Assembly (NCBI GenBank): GCA_036936605.1
Contig: JAUPFV010000001.1
Coordinates: 315,472,809 to 315,536,808, forward strand
Source of the DNA: Limnanthes douglasii subsp. nivea
Taxonomy: Eukaryota > Streptophyta > Magnoliopsida > Brassicales > Limnanthaceae
Length of the DNA: 64,000 bases
Direction: 5' to 3'
Shown: positions 43,642 through 55,559 of the stretch, one piece after another
How the letters are laid out: each line of letters begins with the position of its first letter
How positions within the stretch are numbered: the stretch's first letter is position 1
Translations under genes and position numbers: made by a program
The notes under the pieces: model-generated
Database searches by the model: none
What the model was told of the DNA's origin: nothing
Seen by the model: the letters and a program-made list of their open reading frames with translations, nothing else

Positions 43642-46579
43642 TCATGAATTAAGGCTGAGTCTTTGAAGATGGCTCACCTTCATCATGAGATCACTTTTCT
43701 CTTCGCCAGGTTTCTCCCCGGTGTGTTCTTCGTCATCTGAGGAAGCACTGGAGTAGCCACACCTGTCGCCTTCAGCCATTGTATGATACGGGAGGTCTTC
43801 AGGCTCAACATAAAGCCATAAATCCCCTAGGTTCCTCTTTGGAAACTTCTCATGGAAGAGTAGGACCATGTCAGACTTCACCTTGGCATACATCTCCTCT
43901 TGAGTGTCGATCAAATTATTGGCATAAGCATCGATCTTGGCTTGAATCTTGGCCTCCTGCTCCCTTAGCAAAGTCGATTTCTCCTCGGCAGCCTTAGACA
44001 CTATATTCTCAAGAGCAACTTTGTCATTGGTCAAGTTGGTGATGATCTGGTCTTTGGCTTTAGATTCCCCCTTTGAGGTGGCAAGATCTTTTTCCAGCTC
44101 GGACAGCTTCCCCCGGAGCTCTGTGATGGTGTCCTCTAATGTGGTAACCTTGGTGGTACTTGCCTCTTGGTTTCTCTTCAACTCCCCGCTCTCTTCCTTT
44201 AGAATGGCAACATTTGAAGTGGCAGTGCGAAGGTCGTCGGACAACCTCTCTTTGTCAGACTTAAGATCCTTGATGATGTCTGCCTGACTCCGAACTTGTT
44301 TCTCCAACGCAAGTACGGGGTGAACATTTCTTAATAAAGAGTGGGCTATAGCGTCCCTTTCACTAGAAACGATAAAGGTCTTACCATTGAAAGTGACCGT
44401 GTTTGAGGTACTTGGAGGGAGGTAAGGTCCGACAAAATCGTCTCTGGGAAGATTGATGAAGTACTCACCAAGCCCACCAAGTCCGGAGATGTCTACCCCG
44501 TCAATATTGATACCTCCTCCTTCGACCTCATCGGTATGGAAGTCGCCCGGTATCTCCTCCGCTAGTGTCGGGTCAGTACGATCAGCTTGGGAAGGAGGCT
44601 CCGGGGCCCGGAGAGAGAGCTCGTCACCCTTAGAGGTCTTTTTCTTCTTGGCCTCCCTATCTTTGCCTTCACCTCCCCGTTTACGATCTCTTTTGGGAGC
44701 CCTTGGAGGGACTGGGGAGTGCACTTCTTGCTTTTCAGCCTCCTGCTCCACTGCTTCCAGGAGTGCAGCATCAATTTGATTGGGGACTGACCCCTCCGGT
44801 TGTATGAGAGCATCCTCCTCCACCTCTCCAGGGTTGGCCACTTTCTTGCCTTTCTTCTTTCCTTTCATCTTGCTCGGGGCTTTGGCCCGGCCTGGCAAGC
44901 AAAGTGTCCCGTCTGGCTCATGGGTTCTTTTGAGCACAACATCCGGAGGGGGCTGAGTGGTGAGCTCCTCCCAAGTCAAGTCTCTCCGACCTGTGGTGTT
45001 CCATAAGTGAGACCTTGTCAAGTTGCCTCCGGTAAAAGCAGTGTGGAACCGGTTCCCCCACCTCTCAGCAGCCCAAGTATTGATCTTGGTGCAAGTAGCC
45101 TGCCCGGTTTTCTGATAGTCACTGAACTCCTTGGGCAGTATTGGCTAAGGCAAAAGTGAGACCCATTAGTTCGAACTACTTCTAAAAAAAAAGACAAAAG
45201 TATAAAGCGGAAGACTTACGATCACTCCTCCACCTGCTTCTAAGAAGACTTGGGTTCTCTCCGGACTTGATTCTCCTTCCATTTTCCCAAGCTCCACTTA
45301 CGAACAGGAACTGAGTCCTCCAATTCCTCTCCGCCTCTAACAAATCATCCACAACCTTGAAATCATCCCCCATATTGAAATGGTAAAAGGGGATGTGGGG
45401 GTTTCTGCACAGACTCGCCACAGCAGCAAACTCCTCCATTGGCAGAGGAATCCCGGAGAGCCTTGAAGCCATGATGCAGGCCATGAGGGTATACCAGGCA
45501 TTAGGGCTCAGTTGGCTCGGGAAAAGCTTTATCAAATGGAAGTATCTGACAATTTCAGGGTCTAAGGGGAGTTTAAGTCCCCAATTGAACAGCTCAGTGA
45601 AGATGACAACTTCACTCAGTTTGCAGTCCATAGGAGTCTCCGGGTGTATGGGGATCCTGATCTTCACGTTCTCCGGTATTCCCCACTTCGTACGCATCTG
45701 GCCCAGCTCAGCTGTGTGGATGAATGCGTAGTTGATTTTCTGCAGGGCAAGGAGGTACTTGACATTGACCTTGTGAAAAAAAGGCCCCACCTTTCCTTCA
45801 AGACTCTCCGGCAGATCCGGATGCTTCAAACACAGTTTCTCCTTGCCTTTGTCTTTTTTGGCAACTGCAGCACTACTGGTCTGACCGGAAGGCTCAGACT
45901 CAAATGGGGCCTCTTCGACAGAGTCCTCCATTACATCCTCCATAATTGTTGAAGGGTTTTCAGCAGCAGTAGTGGGGGGAGGGTTCAAACTTGACTCAGC
46001 CTTGTCTCCGGACTGCTGGGCCTCAGTGTTCTTTTGGCTTCTGGTCTCCGGTAGAGTTCATGGAGCAGATGCTTCTCTTTGAAGACTTGGACTGGTGCCC
46101 TTCAGACCGGACAGTCTGTCTTTGGGGGCTCTAATGGGCACTTCTGACCCAGTGCTGCTATCTTTAGCACCCGACTTTGAAGGAGTGTTTTTAGAACCTT
46201 GGCCTTTAACTAACCGGCCTTTCCTCCTATCGACTAGCTTCTGAGGGGAGTGCTCCGTATCTGACCCCATTGCTATAAAGGGTGAGGGTTTTTTGAGGCT
46301 AGTAGCTGTTACTCCTGGCTCGATAGCAGGTTCTGATTCTTGAACCAAAGAACCAGAGATAATGGGGGAGAGGCTAGTTTCGAATAGCTTTCTCGGCTTG
46401 ATAACCTTAGAAGAAGAAGAGCCTTGATCTGACTCTGTGGCAGAGGTGATTGGTCTATCAACAGGCGAAGTGGGTAACCCTGCCGCAATTCGTCTTTCTC
46501 TTTCGACTTTTTGAGCCTTCTCTAACTCAGAAAGGTTGAGCCACCCGCCTTTGATCAAAGCGTTCCTCGCTTTAAACAT
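43642..46579 (-). pseudogene. El-D antisense gene (Transposase_28-like domain plus coiled coil)
   Basis: The start MFKARNALIKGGWLNLSELE at 46579 begins a 173-codon stretch ending at a stop near 46058. The next stretch (45988 to about 45220) carries the globular domain intact: GKVGPFFHKVNVKYLLALQ, WGLKLPLDPEIVRYFH, LSPNAWYTLMACIMASRL, FVSGAWENGR. The intron donor GTAAGT at 45219 is good, but the acceptor region reads TTAGCCAATACTG instead of TTGGTAGTGCT and would not keep the frame. Exon 2 is open for 459 codons (45021-43642) with the basic linker, a coiled coil (about 44310-43900) and an acidic end. Function unknown. Confidence 0.83.
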
Positions 46580-46678
46580 AAACTATTGAGCAAGTTTTTG
46601 CTTTAGAGAGAGAAAGCTTTGAGAGATTTTGCAGAGTAAATATGAAAGAGATGGTAAAACAGTAGAAAGTGAGTTTGA

Positions 46679-46857
46679 ATTTATAGTAAACCTGAAAAAA
46701 TAAGTTGATTCCTAGGAGAATTCGAAAAGATTGGTAATGATTAAAGACGGCGCTGATGTCACCACCTTTAATTAAGAGGTTGCTTTTCGAAGAAGGTGGG
46801 TTCGAAATTCAAGGTGAAAAGACGGCTGAAGCAACCAATCAGAGAGCGACACGTGTC
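46679..46857 (-). promoter_or_regulatory. Promoter of the El-D antisense gene
   Basis: On the minus strand: GACACGTGTC... reads as CGACACGTGTCC on the plus strand (46848-46857), CCAAT on the plus strand at 46835-46839, the TGACATCAGCGCC block (46750-46762) and TATAAATT (46678-46685), about 100 bp before ATG 46579. All four elements match El-A in order and spacing. Confidence 0.7.
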
Positions 46858-47007
46858 CCACGAACTCTGGTAAAAACCGTTTTGAATTCATGAAGCTTTA
46901 TCAGTCCGAATAAACCCATAGCCCAAATTGACAAACCTGTCCGGATTAAAACTACCTCTGATTTCGGACTATTTTTCAAGTCTTTCACAAGAGTATTTGC
47001 ACAAACA

Positions 47008-47024
47008 CCTAAAAAAGGGGCTCC
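47008..47024 (+). other. El-D polypurine tract
   Basis: CCTAAAAAAGGGGCTCC lies directly before the 3' LTR. Confidence 0.85.
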
Positions 47025-47433
47025 TGATGAGTCTGAATTCTGCATGCTCCCCAGACAAGGACAGATCGGTCCAAGGCCTCCGGACCGGACAAATCACTTC
47101 GAACACTTAGCCCATAGGACTGTTCGAACTATGACAAAAGTACTAAAAAACCTAAACACTACTTGACTAAGCTACTTGCTCTCCTACTTAGAGCTCATGG
47201 GTCTTTGAACATGACCCGGGTCCATTAAACATGACCCGAAAGCCCATAAGGGCCCAAACATTAGGGTATAAATACCCAACCACCTGCATTAAGTGTGGGT
47301 AATGAGAATTAACTGCAACCAGTCAGCTTAATTATCTCTCTACTCTCTACTCTAGATATAAAATACCCACATACTTCTATACAATACCAAAACAAATTAC
47401 AAGCCTACCCTCAGGCGATAATTATCCACACCA
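47025..47433 (+). repeat. El-D 3' LTR
   Basis: This is 409 bp, TGATGAGTC to CCACACCA, collinear with the El-A LTRs. The TATA palindrome GGGTATAAATACCC is at 47264-47277. Confidence 0.93.
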
Positions 47434-47527
47434 TTAATAATTTTGAATATGTATATAGCGCCTCGTTAAAACCTTCCTGGGCCAACAAGGTAGCAAAGAG
47501 TGCGCTAATCAATCAAAAGAAACAAAT

Positions 47528-48620
47528 TCAAAATACAATATAGCTATTCCGAGTATAATTTCGGATATTGTATATTCCACAGGGGTTGAAGTGTCCTTCC
47601 CTGACTACAACAAATGAGATAATACATGGCTTTATTCTTTCAACAACAACATAAGGTATTTCCCAATTCAGGGCTATTTTTATGAGGTTTTTCTCTTTAG
47701 TATGTAGGAATACTTTTCTCAACATTTTATCACCAATCTCCAATTCCCTCTTTTTTACCCTCGAATTGTAACAATTCATCACAAGAGTTTGATAATGGAT
47801 TACGTTTAAATGAGCTCAAACTTTTTTCTCATCAATCAGATCTAAGTTTGCTCTTTTAGCTTCGTCATTGGATTTTTCAGAATATTGGGTTATTCTAAAA
47901 GATGACATCGTATATTCCACATGGTTAACACCATCCATTCCATATGTTAAAACAAAATGAGTTTCTTTGGTAGCTTCCCTAGGATTTGTTCGATAAGCCC
48001 AAAACACTTCTTACAAATAATTTGGCCATTTTCCTGCTGCCCATGTTTAATTCTTCTTTAAACCTTCTAAAATAGATCTATTTGTCATCTCCACTTGTCA
48101 ATTTTCTTGGCGATGAGAAAGGTGTTGACAAACATTATTGAATTCCCTTTGAGGCACAGAATGAAGTCATTTCTTTATTATTAAATTGAGGGCCGTTATC
48201 TATGGTAATTCTTCGAGGTACTCCAGAACGACAACAAATAATGTTTACAATGAATTTAATCACATGCTTTGCTTTCGTTCCAGATAACAGTTCTGCTTTG
48301 GCCCACTTTGTAAAATAGTATATTGCAACAATTATCATTTGTCGCCCTCCAGATGTCATTGGCAAAGGCCCCACTAAATCAATTCCCCATCTATCAAATG
48401 TATGGCTTCGGTGATAAACATAAGTGGAATTGCTGGCTTATGAATAGAATTAATAAACCATTGACAAGTATCACAACTTCGAACCAAATTTTGTGACATC
48501 GTTCATGATCGTAGGTCAATAAAAACCTACAAGCGAAACTCGACGAGATAAAGCTTTAAACCCATAATGATTTGATCATTCTCCATCATGTAACTCTGAT
48601 AAAACTTCCTGCGATTCTTC
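47528..48620 (-). pseudogene. int: El-E integrase
   Basis: Zinc-domain remnants (about 48600-48450) precede the core at 48374-48135, with PMTSGGRQMIIVAIYYFTKW (first Asp changed to Tyr), then IDNGPQF. A frameshift follows. The middle part is at 48007-47816 (AYRTNPREATKETHFVL) and the C-terminal part at 47782-47528. The conserved GTTTTAACGAGGCGC block follows at 47458-47474 on the minus strand. Confidence 0.8.
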
Positions 48621-48833
48621 CCTATTCAAACATCGTAATACTGGCCTACTCAATGCTTTCTTATACAAAAATCCAACCAAAACTATGTATCCAAAAGCTT
48701 TGCCTCACAGTGCTCCTAGAACCAAAAAATTTAAAATACTAGTTCGCCAATCGCTTCAGACTATATTTGTAGTGACAAAAAATTCCTCCATATAATCAGA
48801 ATAGTCTGATTGGGTCAAAATCGAAGAACTCTC

Positions 48834-49739
48834 TTATAGCAAGATCCAAGGATACTCTTCCTTATAAGCGATATTTGTTAAAGAATCAACCATTGTGTTA
48901 CTTCCTCGACTTATATGTTCCACAACAACATGATCAAATAATAACATCAAGTTTCGAAGATCTTGAAGATACAAAATTAAACGATCCTTTTTAGCTTCAG
49001 AGTTTCCAGATACTTGATTTGCTACTAATTGAGAATTCGTCTCTAACCGCACTGATGTTGCTACACATATCTTCGCAAGTCTCAAACCAGCCAAAGCAGC
49101 TTCATATTCATCTTCATTATTCGAAGCATGAAAACCAAACTTGATGGGCTGAAGCATTGTTTCTCCAGATGGAGCAACTAACTAAACTCCAGCAATGCAT
49201 CCCAAAACACTAGATCCACAATTTGTTCGAACAACCCACATGGAATTTACTGGTAAAACATATTTATTGTATTCTGTCCCATACATTCTGGATAACCAAG
49301 ACCTTCCAAAAATAGCGTTGTAACTTGTGGAACAGTCCACCACCATAAACAACACTTGAACTTTCTTCTTGAAGGGTCCCTTTCCTAGACTCACCTCCCC
49401 CTCGAATTCTCCTATTACCCATGCTGTCATACCAGTGAATCCAATGAGTGTGCGCTCTGACTGAGAAATTCGAGGATAATTTCCTATCCTATAATATGTT
49501 GCTTTGTAAAGGACATTCGCAGAACTCCCAGTATCTATAAGCACGTGTCTAATTTCAACACCAACAACTTCTGCCCTAATAACTACAACATCCTCATGCG
49601 GCCCCGCAATACCTCGCAAATAATCCTCATCGATCAAAATAAAAGAAATGTCCTTCTTGCCATACAAATGAGTGGACATTCTCCCTTCAATCTGAGTTGT
49701 CAAATTGACAACATGTCTCTTCCTCAAACTATCAACCAT
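48834..49739 (-). pseudogene. El-E protease fused to second RNase H by deletion of RT
   Basis: One open stretch (49739-49182) runs from the protease (DTGSS at about 49525, FGRSWLSRM) straight into the second RNase H start (MWVVRTNCGSSVLG). About 1.5 kb containing RT and the gypsy RNase H is absent compared with El-B. After a stop at 49182, the RNase H continues in the same frame to 48834 (EDEYEAALAGLRL, MVDSLTNIAY). TDGG has become TNCG, so a catalytic Asp is lost. Confidence 0.85.
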
Positions 49740-49759
49740 CTATTGAATCACCTCTAAAA

Positions 49760-51318
49760 ATGGCAAATTACTCAAAAAACTCACATAGACTTCGAACATG
49801 CCCTTTGTTTATTGACTCTTCAACAGCCATCAGAATCAACTTATATAGATCCTTATCTAAGTACTCCGAAGCAGCATCAAACTCATCAGCCTTTGAATCT
49901 AGAATCATCAAATTTTCAGCTTGCGCATTCGGGCTGGCCAGCCGTGAATTCGATGCTGGAGTTTTTGATGTGTTTCCCCGTGACTTCACATAAGTCAAAA
50001 TATTTTAATTTTCAATCAGAATTTTGGACTTGTTTTTTCAAAACAATGCAGTCATTGGTATCATTACCAATGTCATTGTGACATCTACATAATTTGTTGT
50101 TCTGCTCCTTCCTTGGCCTGTTAATTGGAGCTAGCTTCCTGAAATTTACGAAGCTCTTATTTTTGTCAAAGATTGCGGCCACGCTCTCAGTCAAGTCTGC
50201 ATAATACTCGGGCCTTATCTACTGATTTGGCCTCGGTCTATTGAAATTATTGTAGGATGGGGCTTGTTTTGAATATCCCCCGTTTCGAGGTGGTAAACTG
50301 TTATTCCTCGAACAAGCTTGCTTGTTAGCATTTGAAGATTGCCCTTGGTTATGGGGCACATGTCCTAAATGTTTTGGAACGTTAACCATTCCTCCTTGAA
50401 CCCTAGTTGATTCATTAACTTTGATTTGGTCTTCAACCTGAGCCATTAATGCTCCAAAAGTTAAATCCCTCCTCTTCGTTGTCTCGTTAGCCAAGTCCTA
50501 CGACAATAATCCTTGGCGAAATGCTGCCATTGCCACTGATTCTTCACAGTTATCCAAGCTTGTCTTTCTCAAAATAAATCTTTTCGTGTAATCCTTCAGA
50601 TTTTCTCCAGCTGCTTGCTTACACTGGATAATTGTATCACCGATTGCCCTCATTTGTTTACTTCCAACGAACTGCCTCCGAAAAGTAGTATAAAAATCTC
50701 TAAAATATGAAATGGATCTCTTTGGAATCCGATTGTACCACTTCAAAGTTGTTCCTTTAAATGTTTGTGAGAAAGCATGATACACCAGCCTGTCATCATC
50801 TTCAAAGTTCATCATGTAATTTTTGAATTGTTCGATGTGATCATTTGGATCCTGCATTCCATCGAAATTTTTAACCTTGGAAATATCAAAACGCTTCGGA
50901 AGCGTAATAGATCTGATTTCACTTGTCAACGAAGAATTCCTCCAATCGACACCCTGCACGTACTGGTCTTCAGTTCCCATGAATACGTACGAATTCCGAT
51001 CAGTCTCATCGTATTGATTTGATGTGTTCCCCTCACACCAATTAGATTCCCTCAAACAACGAGGCACACTGTCCCTCCTAGATTTGTGTTCCTTCTTATA
51101 TTTTCGAGGTTATTCATTTTCTTCATTCAAAGAACCTTTATACCTTTTAAAACCTGAGCCACAACTCTCAACCTCCTCGTTACTAGATGTGCTTTGCTTA
51201 TCTTTCTTTCCTTTTCGAGAAGATTAACGCTCTTTTGGAGCTTCGAAGCACGCCTTCTTCTGTTCATCCCTGATTTGACAATCAGTGCAAGATCGATCAG
51301 ATTGGTTTCCAATTTCAT
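49760..51318 (-). pseudogene. gag: El-E gag
   Basis: The N-terminal basic part (51318-51127) shifts frame into 51067-50498, which holds the core: LPKRFDISKVKNFDGMQDPN, LVYHAFSQTFKG, FRRQFVGSKQM. Then follow 50494-50219, Asn/Gln/Pro-rich, and the knuckle C-R-C-H-N-D-I-G-N-D-T-N-D-C near 50070. It matches the El-B gag. It is broken by two frameshifts and a few stops. Confidence 0.83.
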
Positions 51319-51649
51319 TTTGTTTATTCATTTGTCTCACTTTGGGCTTTAGCTTTACCGAGTGAATTTTCTACTTCTTTTGCTCGTATTTCTCATTTAA
51401 TGTATTTATCTTATCTTAGAGCTGGTTCATTCGCATTTCTATATTAGATTGAGTTTGGATCAGAACAAATCCTTCTGGTCTATTTTCATTTCCCTGTAAA
51501 TCTTCTCTTAACGTTTCAATTGTTGATCAAACCAACGAGTTTTTTTCGGGATTCATCGCAAAGTTTCAAGATCGTTTTTCTAGGTTAATAAATCTGAACT
51601 GGTAGAAAATAAACCGATTATCAGTTGTCCATAGCGGATTCGCCAATTT
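51319..51649 (-). other. El-E leader with primer binding site
   Basis: The primer binding site TGGCGAATCCGCTATGG (minus strand, 51630-51646) lies three bases inside the LTR. The rest is leader and decayed gag start. Confidence 0.72.
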
Positions 51650-51989
51650 GATGAGTTTGGCTATATGGAGTTGACTTAGTAAACATGAGAAGAGCAGTTT
51701 TAGAGAGAGAAATATATTCTCCAGAGAGAAATAGATTCTCTAGAGAGAAAATTAAAGAGTGCAAGTAATCTAACTCAGAAATCCAACCCTTTTATTAGTT
51801 CAGCTCTGGCTTCTATATAGAGACACAAAAACTCAGCTTACAACTGAAAGTAGTTATACAAGAAGGGTAAATTACACAATTAGTCTTTGACTAAAAGACA
51901 TAGTTATTAAATCCTCCTCTAACTTTACCAACTGTTACACAATGCTTTATTATTTACATTTTAGTCCCTGAATTTCCATTTCTTTATCA
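51650..51989 (-). repeat. El-E 5' LTR
   Basis: This is 340 bp. On the minus strand it runs from TGATAAAG to CTCATCA. It is longer than the 3' LTR, partly from a short duplication of an AGAGAGAAATA segment near 51700-51745. Confidence 0.9.
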
Positions 51990-51994
51990 CACTT
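51990..51994. repeat. Target-site duplication of El-E, right copy (CACTT)
   Basis: This is an exact match to 35961-35965. Confidence 0.88.
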
Positions 51995-52124
51995 AACCTG
52001 AATTATGAGATAAAGTACATTCGAAGCAGTTCAGATTGTGGATAAAGGTATTTTCTTCACCATTGAATATTTTCGAGGCTAGTTAGTTCTCATTCAATTA
52101 CTTACATGAGAATTAAGGGGATAC
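51995..52124 (+). other. El-B 3' internal end with polypurine tract
   Basis: This is the 130 bp of El-B left between the El-E insertion and the El-B 3' LTR. AATTAAGGGGATAC (52111-52124) is a weak polypurine tract. The segment resembles the equivalent part of El-E near 36290-36400. Confidence 0.7.
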
Positions 52125-52440
52125 TGATAATGAAATAGAAATTTAAGGATTGAAATGTAAAGAATAAAACTTATTATGACATATTGTATAATTAGAGGAG
52201 AAAATTAGAACTTCTATTTTAGTCGAGGACTAACATATAATTACCCTATTTTTGTAATTACTTCATTTGGAGTGAAGTCTTTGCATCTCTATATAAAGGT
52301 CAAGGCTAATCTAATAAGAGTATGAATTTTTGAGATAGAATACTTTAGAAATTATAATTTCTCTCTCTAAAACCTATTTCTCTCTCTACATTCTAACTTC
52401 TTACAAATTTACTTAGACGATCTGAATATTCAACTCACTA
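52125..52440 (+). repeat. El-B 3' LTR
   Basis: This is 316 bp from TGATAATG to CTCACTA. It is similar to 14626-14944 but clearly diverged. Confidence 0.88.
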
Positions 52441-52445
52441 CTAAT

Positions 52446-53848
52446 CAGATCGGAAGAAATATGGAAATCTATATTGATGATATGATGGTCAAGAGTCATA
52501 GAGAAAAGGAACATATCTCTGATCTCCACAAAACTTTCTCCAACTTTGAGGCTATCAATCTGAAATTAAACTCGGAGAAGTGCACATTTGGTATCTGATC
52601 ATGTAAAATTTTGGGCTATATAATAAGTGATAAAGGGATTCAAGGCGACCCATACTAGTTGAATGCATTTTTGGCTATGGATCCACCTCGGAATACTAAA
52701 TAAGTTGAGAGGTTAATGGAAAATTACCAGCTTTAAACCGGTTTATTTTAAGATCATCAGAGAAATGTGCTCAATTTTTACAAGTCTTGAGAAATACAAA
52801 AGATTTCAATTGGTCTCTTAACTGTGACCAGTCTTTCCTTGAAATAATTACCCTCCTCCAGTTTACTATATAAGCAAAAGTTTGTTAGAAGCTGAGAATA
52901 GGTATTTAAAATTAAAAAATATGGCTTTGGAATTAATGATAGTTGTTATGAAGATGAGGCCTTATTTTCAAGAATATTCAATCACAGTTCGAACTTCTTT
53001 TCCCCTAAAGAATGTCCTACAAAAGGTTGACATATCGGGAAGAATGACTAAGTTGTTAGTTAAACTTGGAGATTATGACATTGATTTTGCGCCTCAAACA
53101 GCAGTCAAAGCTCAAGTTGTGGCTGACTTCTAAGTAGAATTCCACTCTAAACGGCCTTGTTAAGAAGCAGAAGTTACTAAGTTTAATAAAGAATGGGTAG
53201 TCTGCACGGATGGTGGGTCTAGTACAATAGGCTGCAGAGCTGGAACTTTCTTAACTTCTCCTTATGGTGATACCCTGTACTAAGCTATATCTTTTGGCTT
53301 CAGAGCATTTAACAATGAGTCAAAATATAAAGCACTCATAGTTGGGTTAAAGTTGGCTCATATATGTGAGGCTAAAAGATTCCAACTAATAAGTGATTCC
53401 CGATTATTTATTCATCAAGCTCAAGGGCAATTTGAAGCCATGAAAGAACACTTGATAAAATATTTACGAGTGTTGAAGGAAGTCACCATTGGATTTAAAA
53501 GCATCGGGTTTGAGCATGTCCTTAGATCAGAAAACACAATGGGAGATTCCCTAGCCACTATGGCCTACTCCGAAGCATATCCCTGGATTCTTATGCAAGA
53601 ATTTTCTTCTATAGATGCAAATACAGAAGGTAAATTGAAGTTTGAGAAAATTTACACGTATTTAATGAACCCTCTAAAGACTGGAGGACTGAAATCCAAG
53701 ACTTTATTACAAGAGGAGTTTTTTCCTAAAGATAAGGCTTTGGCTAATAAAGTGAAATATAAGGCTCATGGTTTCTTGATCTTGAGGGGGGTACTTTATA
53801 AGAATTATTTCAGCAGACCTCTACTATGATGTCTCATATTAAATGAGT
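52446..53848 (+). pseudogene. El-F reverse transcriptase C-terminal part and both RNase H domains
   Basis: It resumes at QIGRNMEVYIDDMMVKS (YIDD about 52471). The thumb is broken by several stops. The gypsy RNase H at 52880-53133 is largely open, and the second RNase H at about 53190-53620 shows CTDGGSSTIGC, ESKYKALIVGL, SDSRL and MGDSLA. It is the right half of the RT that stops at 14625. Confidence 0.82.
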
Positions 53849-54918
53849 TCCAGAGTATTCTATCAGAACTGCATGATGGAGAAGGGTTAACACATTGTGG
53901 TTATAAGGTTTTAACTATAAGAGTTTTACTAGCAGGATATTATTGGCTTGCTATCGTGACAGATGCTTAAAATCTGGTGAAGAGATATGATCTTTGTCAA
54001 AGATACGAAAACTCCATTCATGTGTCAGCAATCCACATGGAATCAATATCTGAACCTATACCATTTGATAGTGGGAACTTAATCTGGTTGTGCCTCTCCC
54101 AATGGCTTTAGAGGGTTTTCGTACTATAATTGTGAAAATAGATTACTTCTCCAAATGGATAGAGGTTGCATCTTTGTCAGAGACAACTTCTAAGACAATC
54201 ATTAAATTTATTTTCCTTCAGCATATGCTGTCGGTTTGCAATTCCTAAATGCATCACTACAGATAATAGACCTCAGTTTGATAACAAGGACATGGATACT
54301 TTTTGTGCATCTAGAGAAATTTAGTATTGTTTTTCTTCTCCTTTTCATCCCCAAGCCAATGTGCAAGTTGAAGTAGCAAATCAGACAATTCTATTAGGTT
54401 TAAAAAATAATTTAGAATGAGTTGCTAAGAAATGGCCCAATTACTTGCAATAAGTATTATGGGCATACCGAACTAATCCACGTATAGCCACACAAGAGTC
54501 TCAATTTTCTTTAGTTTATTAGATGGATGCAATTATGCCTATATAAGCAACTCTTTTTTCCTTTAGGGTTCAAAATTATTTCGAAAGCGAGAATGAGATG
54601 ACTATGATGGCTCAGTTGGATTTAGTTGAAGAAAAGAGGGTGAATGCACATTTAAGAACTAGACATTACCAAGGGTTGATGAGGAGAAGGTTTGCCTCTA
54701 AGGTAAAAAGAAGAGATTTTCAAGTTGGAGACAAAGTGTTGAGAAAAGTATTCATGTACACCAAGGAAAAATAGTTAAGAAAGTTAGCTCCAAATTGGGA
54801 AGGACCATATATCGTATGTGAAAGAGTCAACCAAGGAAAATACAAAATCCAAGATAAAGAAGGCAATTTGTTGAAGCATACTTAAAACGTTGAGCATCTC
54901 AGGTTATACTTAGAGTAA
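53849..54918 (+). pseudogene. int: El-F integrase
   Basis: The zinc domain (ELHDGEGLTHCGY, then C-Q) is followed by a frameshift near 54070. The core has IDYFSKWIEV, TDNRPQF and VQVEVAN. Many stops occur, for example near 54320 and 54420. The C-terminal region (about 54600-54918) is more open and ends in LRLYLE before TAA 54916-54918. Confidence 0.83.
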
Positions 54919-55559
54919 TCATATCTTGTAAATATTTTCTTTGCTTTACTTCAATGTAAATGATTGGGGGCATACTTTTTCCTACCTTGGTGGAGCGCGA
55001 AGGTTTTAATGAGGTGCCCAGATTTCAATTAATATAATATCCTTTGCCTTTTTAAAGAAAAATTATTATTTTGAATGGACAAGAGGTATTAAAGATTCAT
55101 TAAATACCAGATGGATTAAAGGTTGATTAAACACTTGTAGCCTTCAAATGGATTACCTTTGAGTGGATCGGAAGTATTAAAGACTCATTAAACACCTAGT
55201 GGATTAAAGGCTTATTAAATGTTTGTTATCCTCAAATGGATTAACTTTGAATGGATCAGATGTGTGAAATACTGATTAAACACCTTATATATTAAAGGAT
55301 TATTCAACACTTGTTGCTTTTTTAAAAATGACCTATGTATGGATCATATAAATATAAGACTGATTAAGTGTTTAGTTTCTATAAAGAAAATATTTTTTAT
55401 ACTCGGATATTAATGGAAGTATAGAAGAAGACAAGAGAAAAATACTAAGTGAAAGTTGAAATACCATAAAATACGAGTAGGATTATAAAAGAATCCGATC
55501 CACATTACAAAATGCCTTGTAAGCCACAAGGACTTGTACAACTAGAGTTTCAAAACATA
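54919..55559 (+). other. El-F region between integrase and antisense gene
   Basis: No gene is seen. GAAGGTTTTAATGAGGTGCCC is at 55000-55020. A segment of loosely repeated GATTAAA..TATTAAA..CACTT units (about 55080-55370) may be a decayed tandem repeat. One hairpin-like CCTTGTAAGCCACAAGG is at 55515-55531. Confidence 0.6.

Larger units (their letters stand above)
40070..47433 (+). mobile_element. El-D: 5'-truncated family 1 element
   Basis: Homology to El-A starts abruptly in the RT leader at about 40070 (TGCTTGGTGCAATG). RT, both RNase H domains, integrase, antisense gene and 3' LTR follow. The 5' LTR, gag and protease are absent. El-E sequence flanks both sides, so El-D inserted into El-E and a later deletion removed its 5' part. 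No target duplication can be checked, because the left end is lost. Confidence 0.9.
35966..51989 (-). mobile_element. El-E: Tat-type element of family 2, interrupted by El-D
   Basis: LTRs at 51650-51989 and 35966-36287 plus the duplication CACTT bound it. Internal parts from the 5' side are gag, protease fused to the second RNase H, integrase (to about 47528), then after El-D the 35-bp repeats and antisense gene. RT and the first RNase H are deleted. The LTRs are visibly more diverged than those of El-A or El-C, so it is older. Confidence 0.9.
14626..52440 (+). mobile_element. El-B: Tat-type element of family 2, interrupted by El-C and El-E
   Basis: A 5' LTR (two tandem copies), primer binding site and gag (to 17804) are on the left. 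After El-C the element resumes at 28173 with protease, RT, RNase H, integrase, 35-bp repeats and an antisense gene. After El-E it ends with 130 bp of 3' internal sequence and the 3' LTR. Every coding part carries several frameshifts. Flanking GTAAT (14621-14625) and CTAAT (52441-52445) look like an imperfect target duplication but see the rejected list. Confidence 0.85.
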
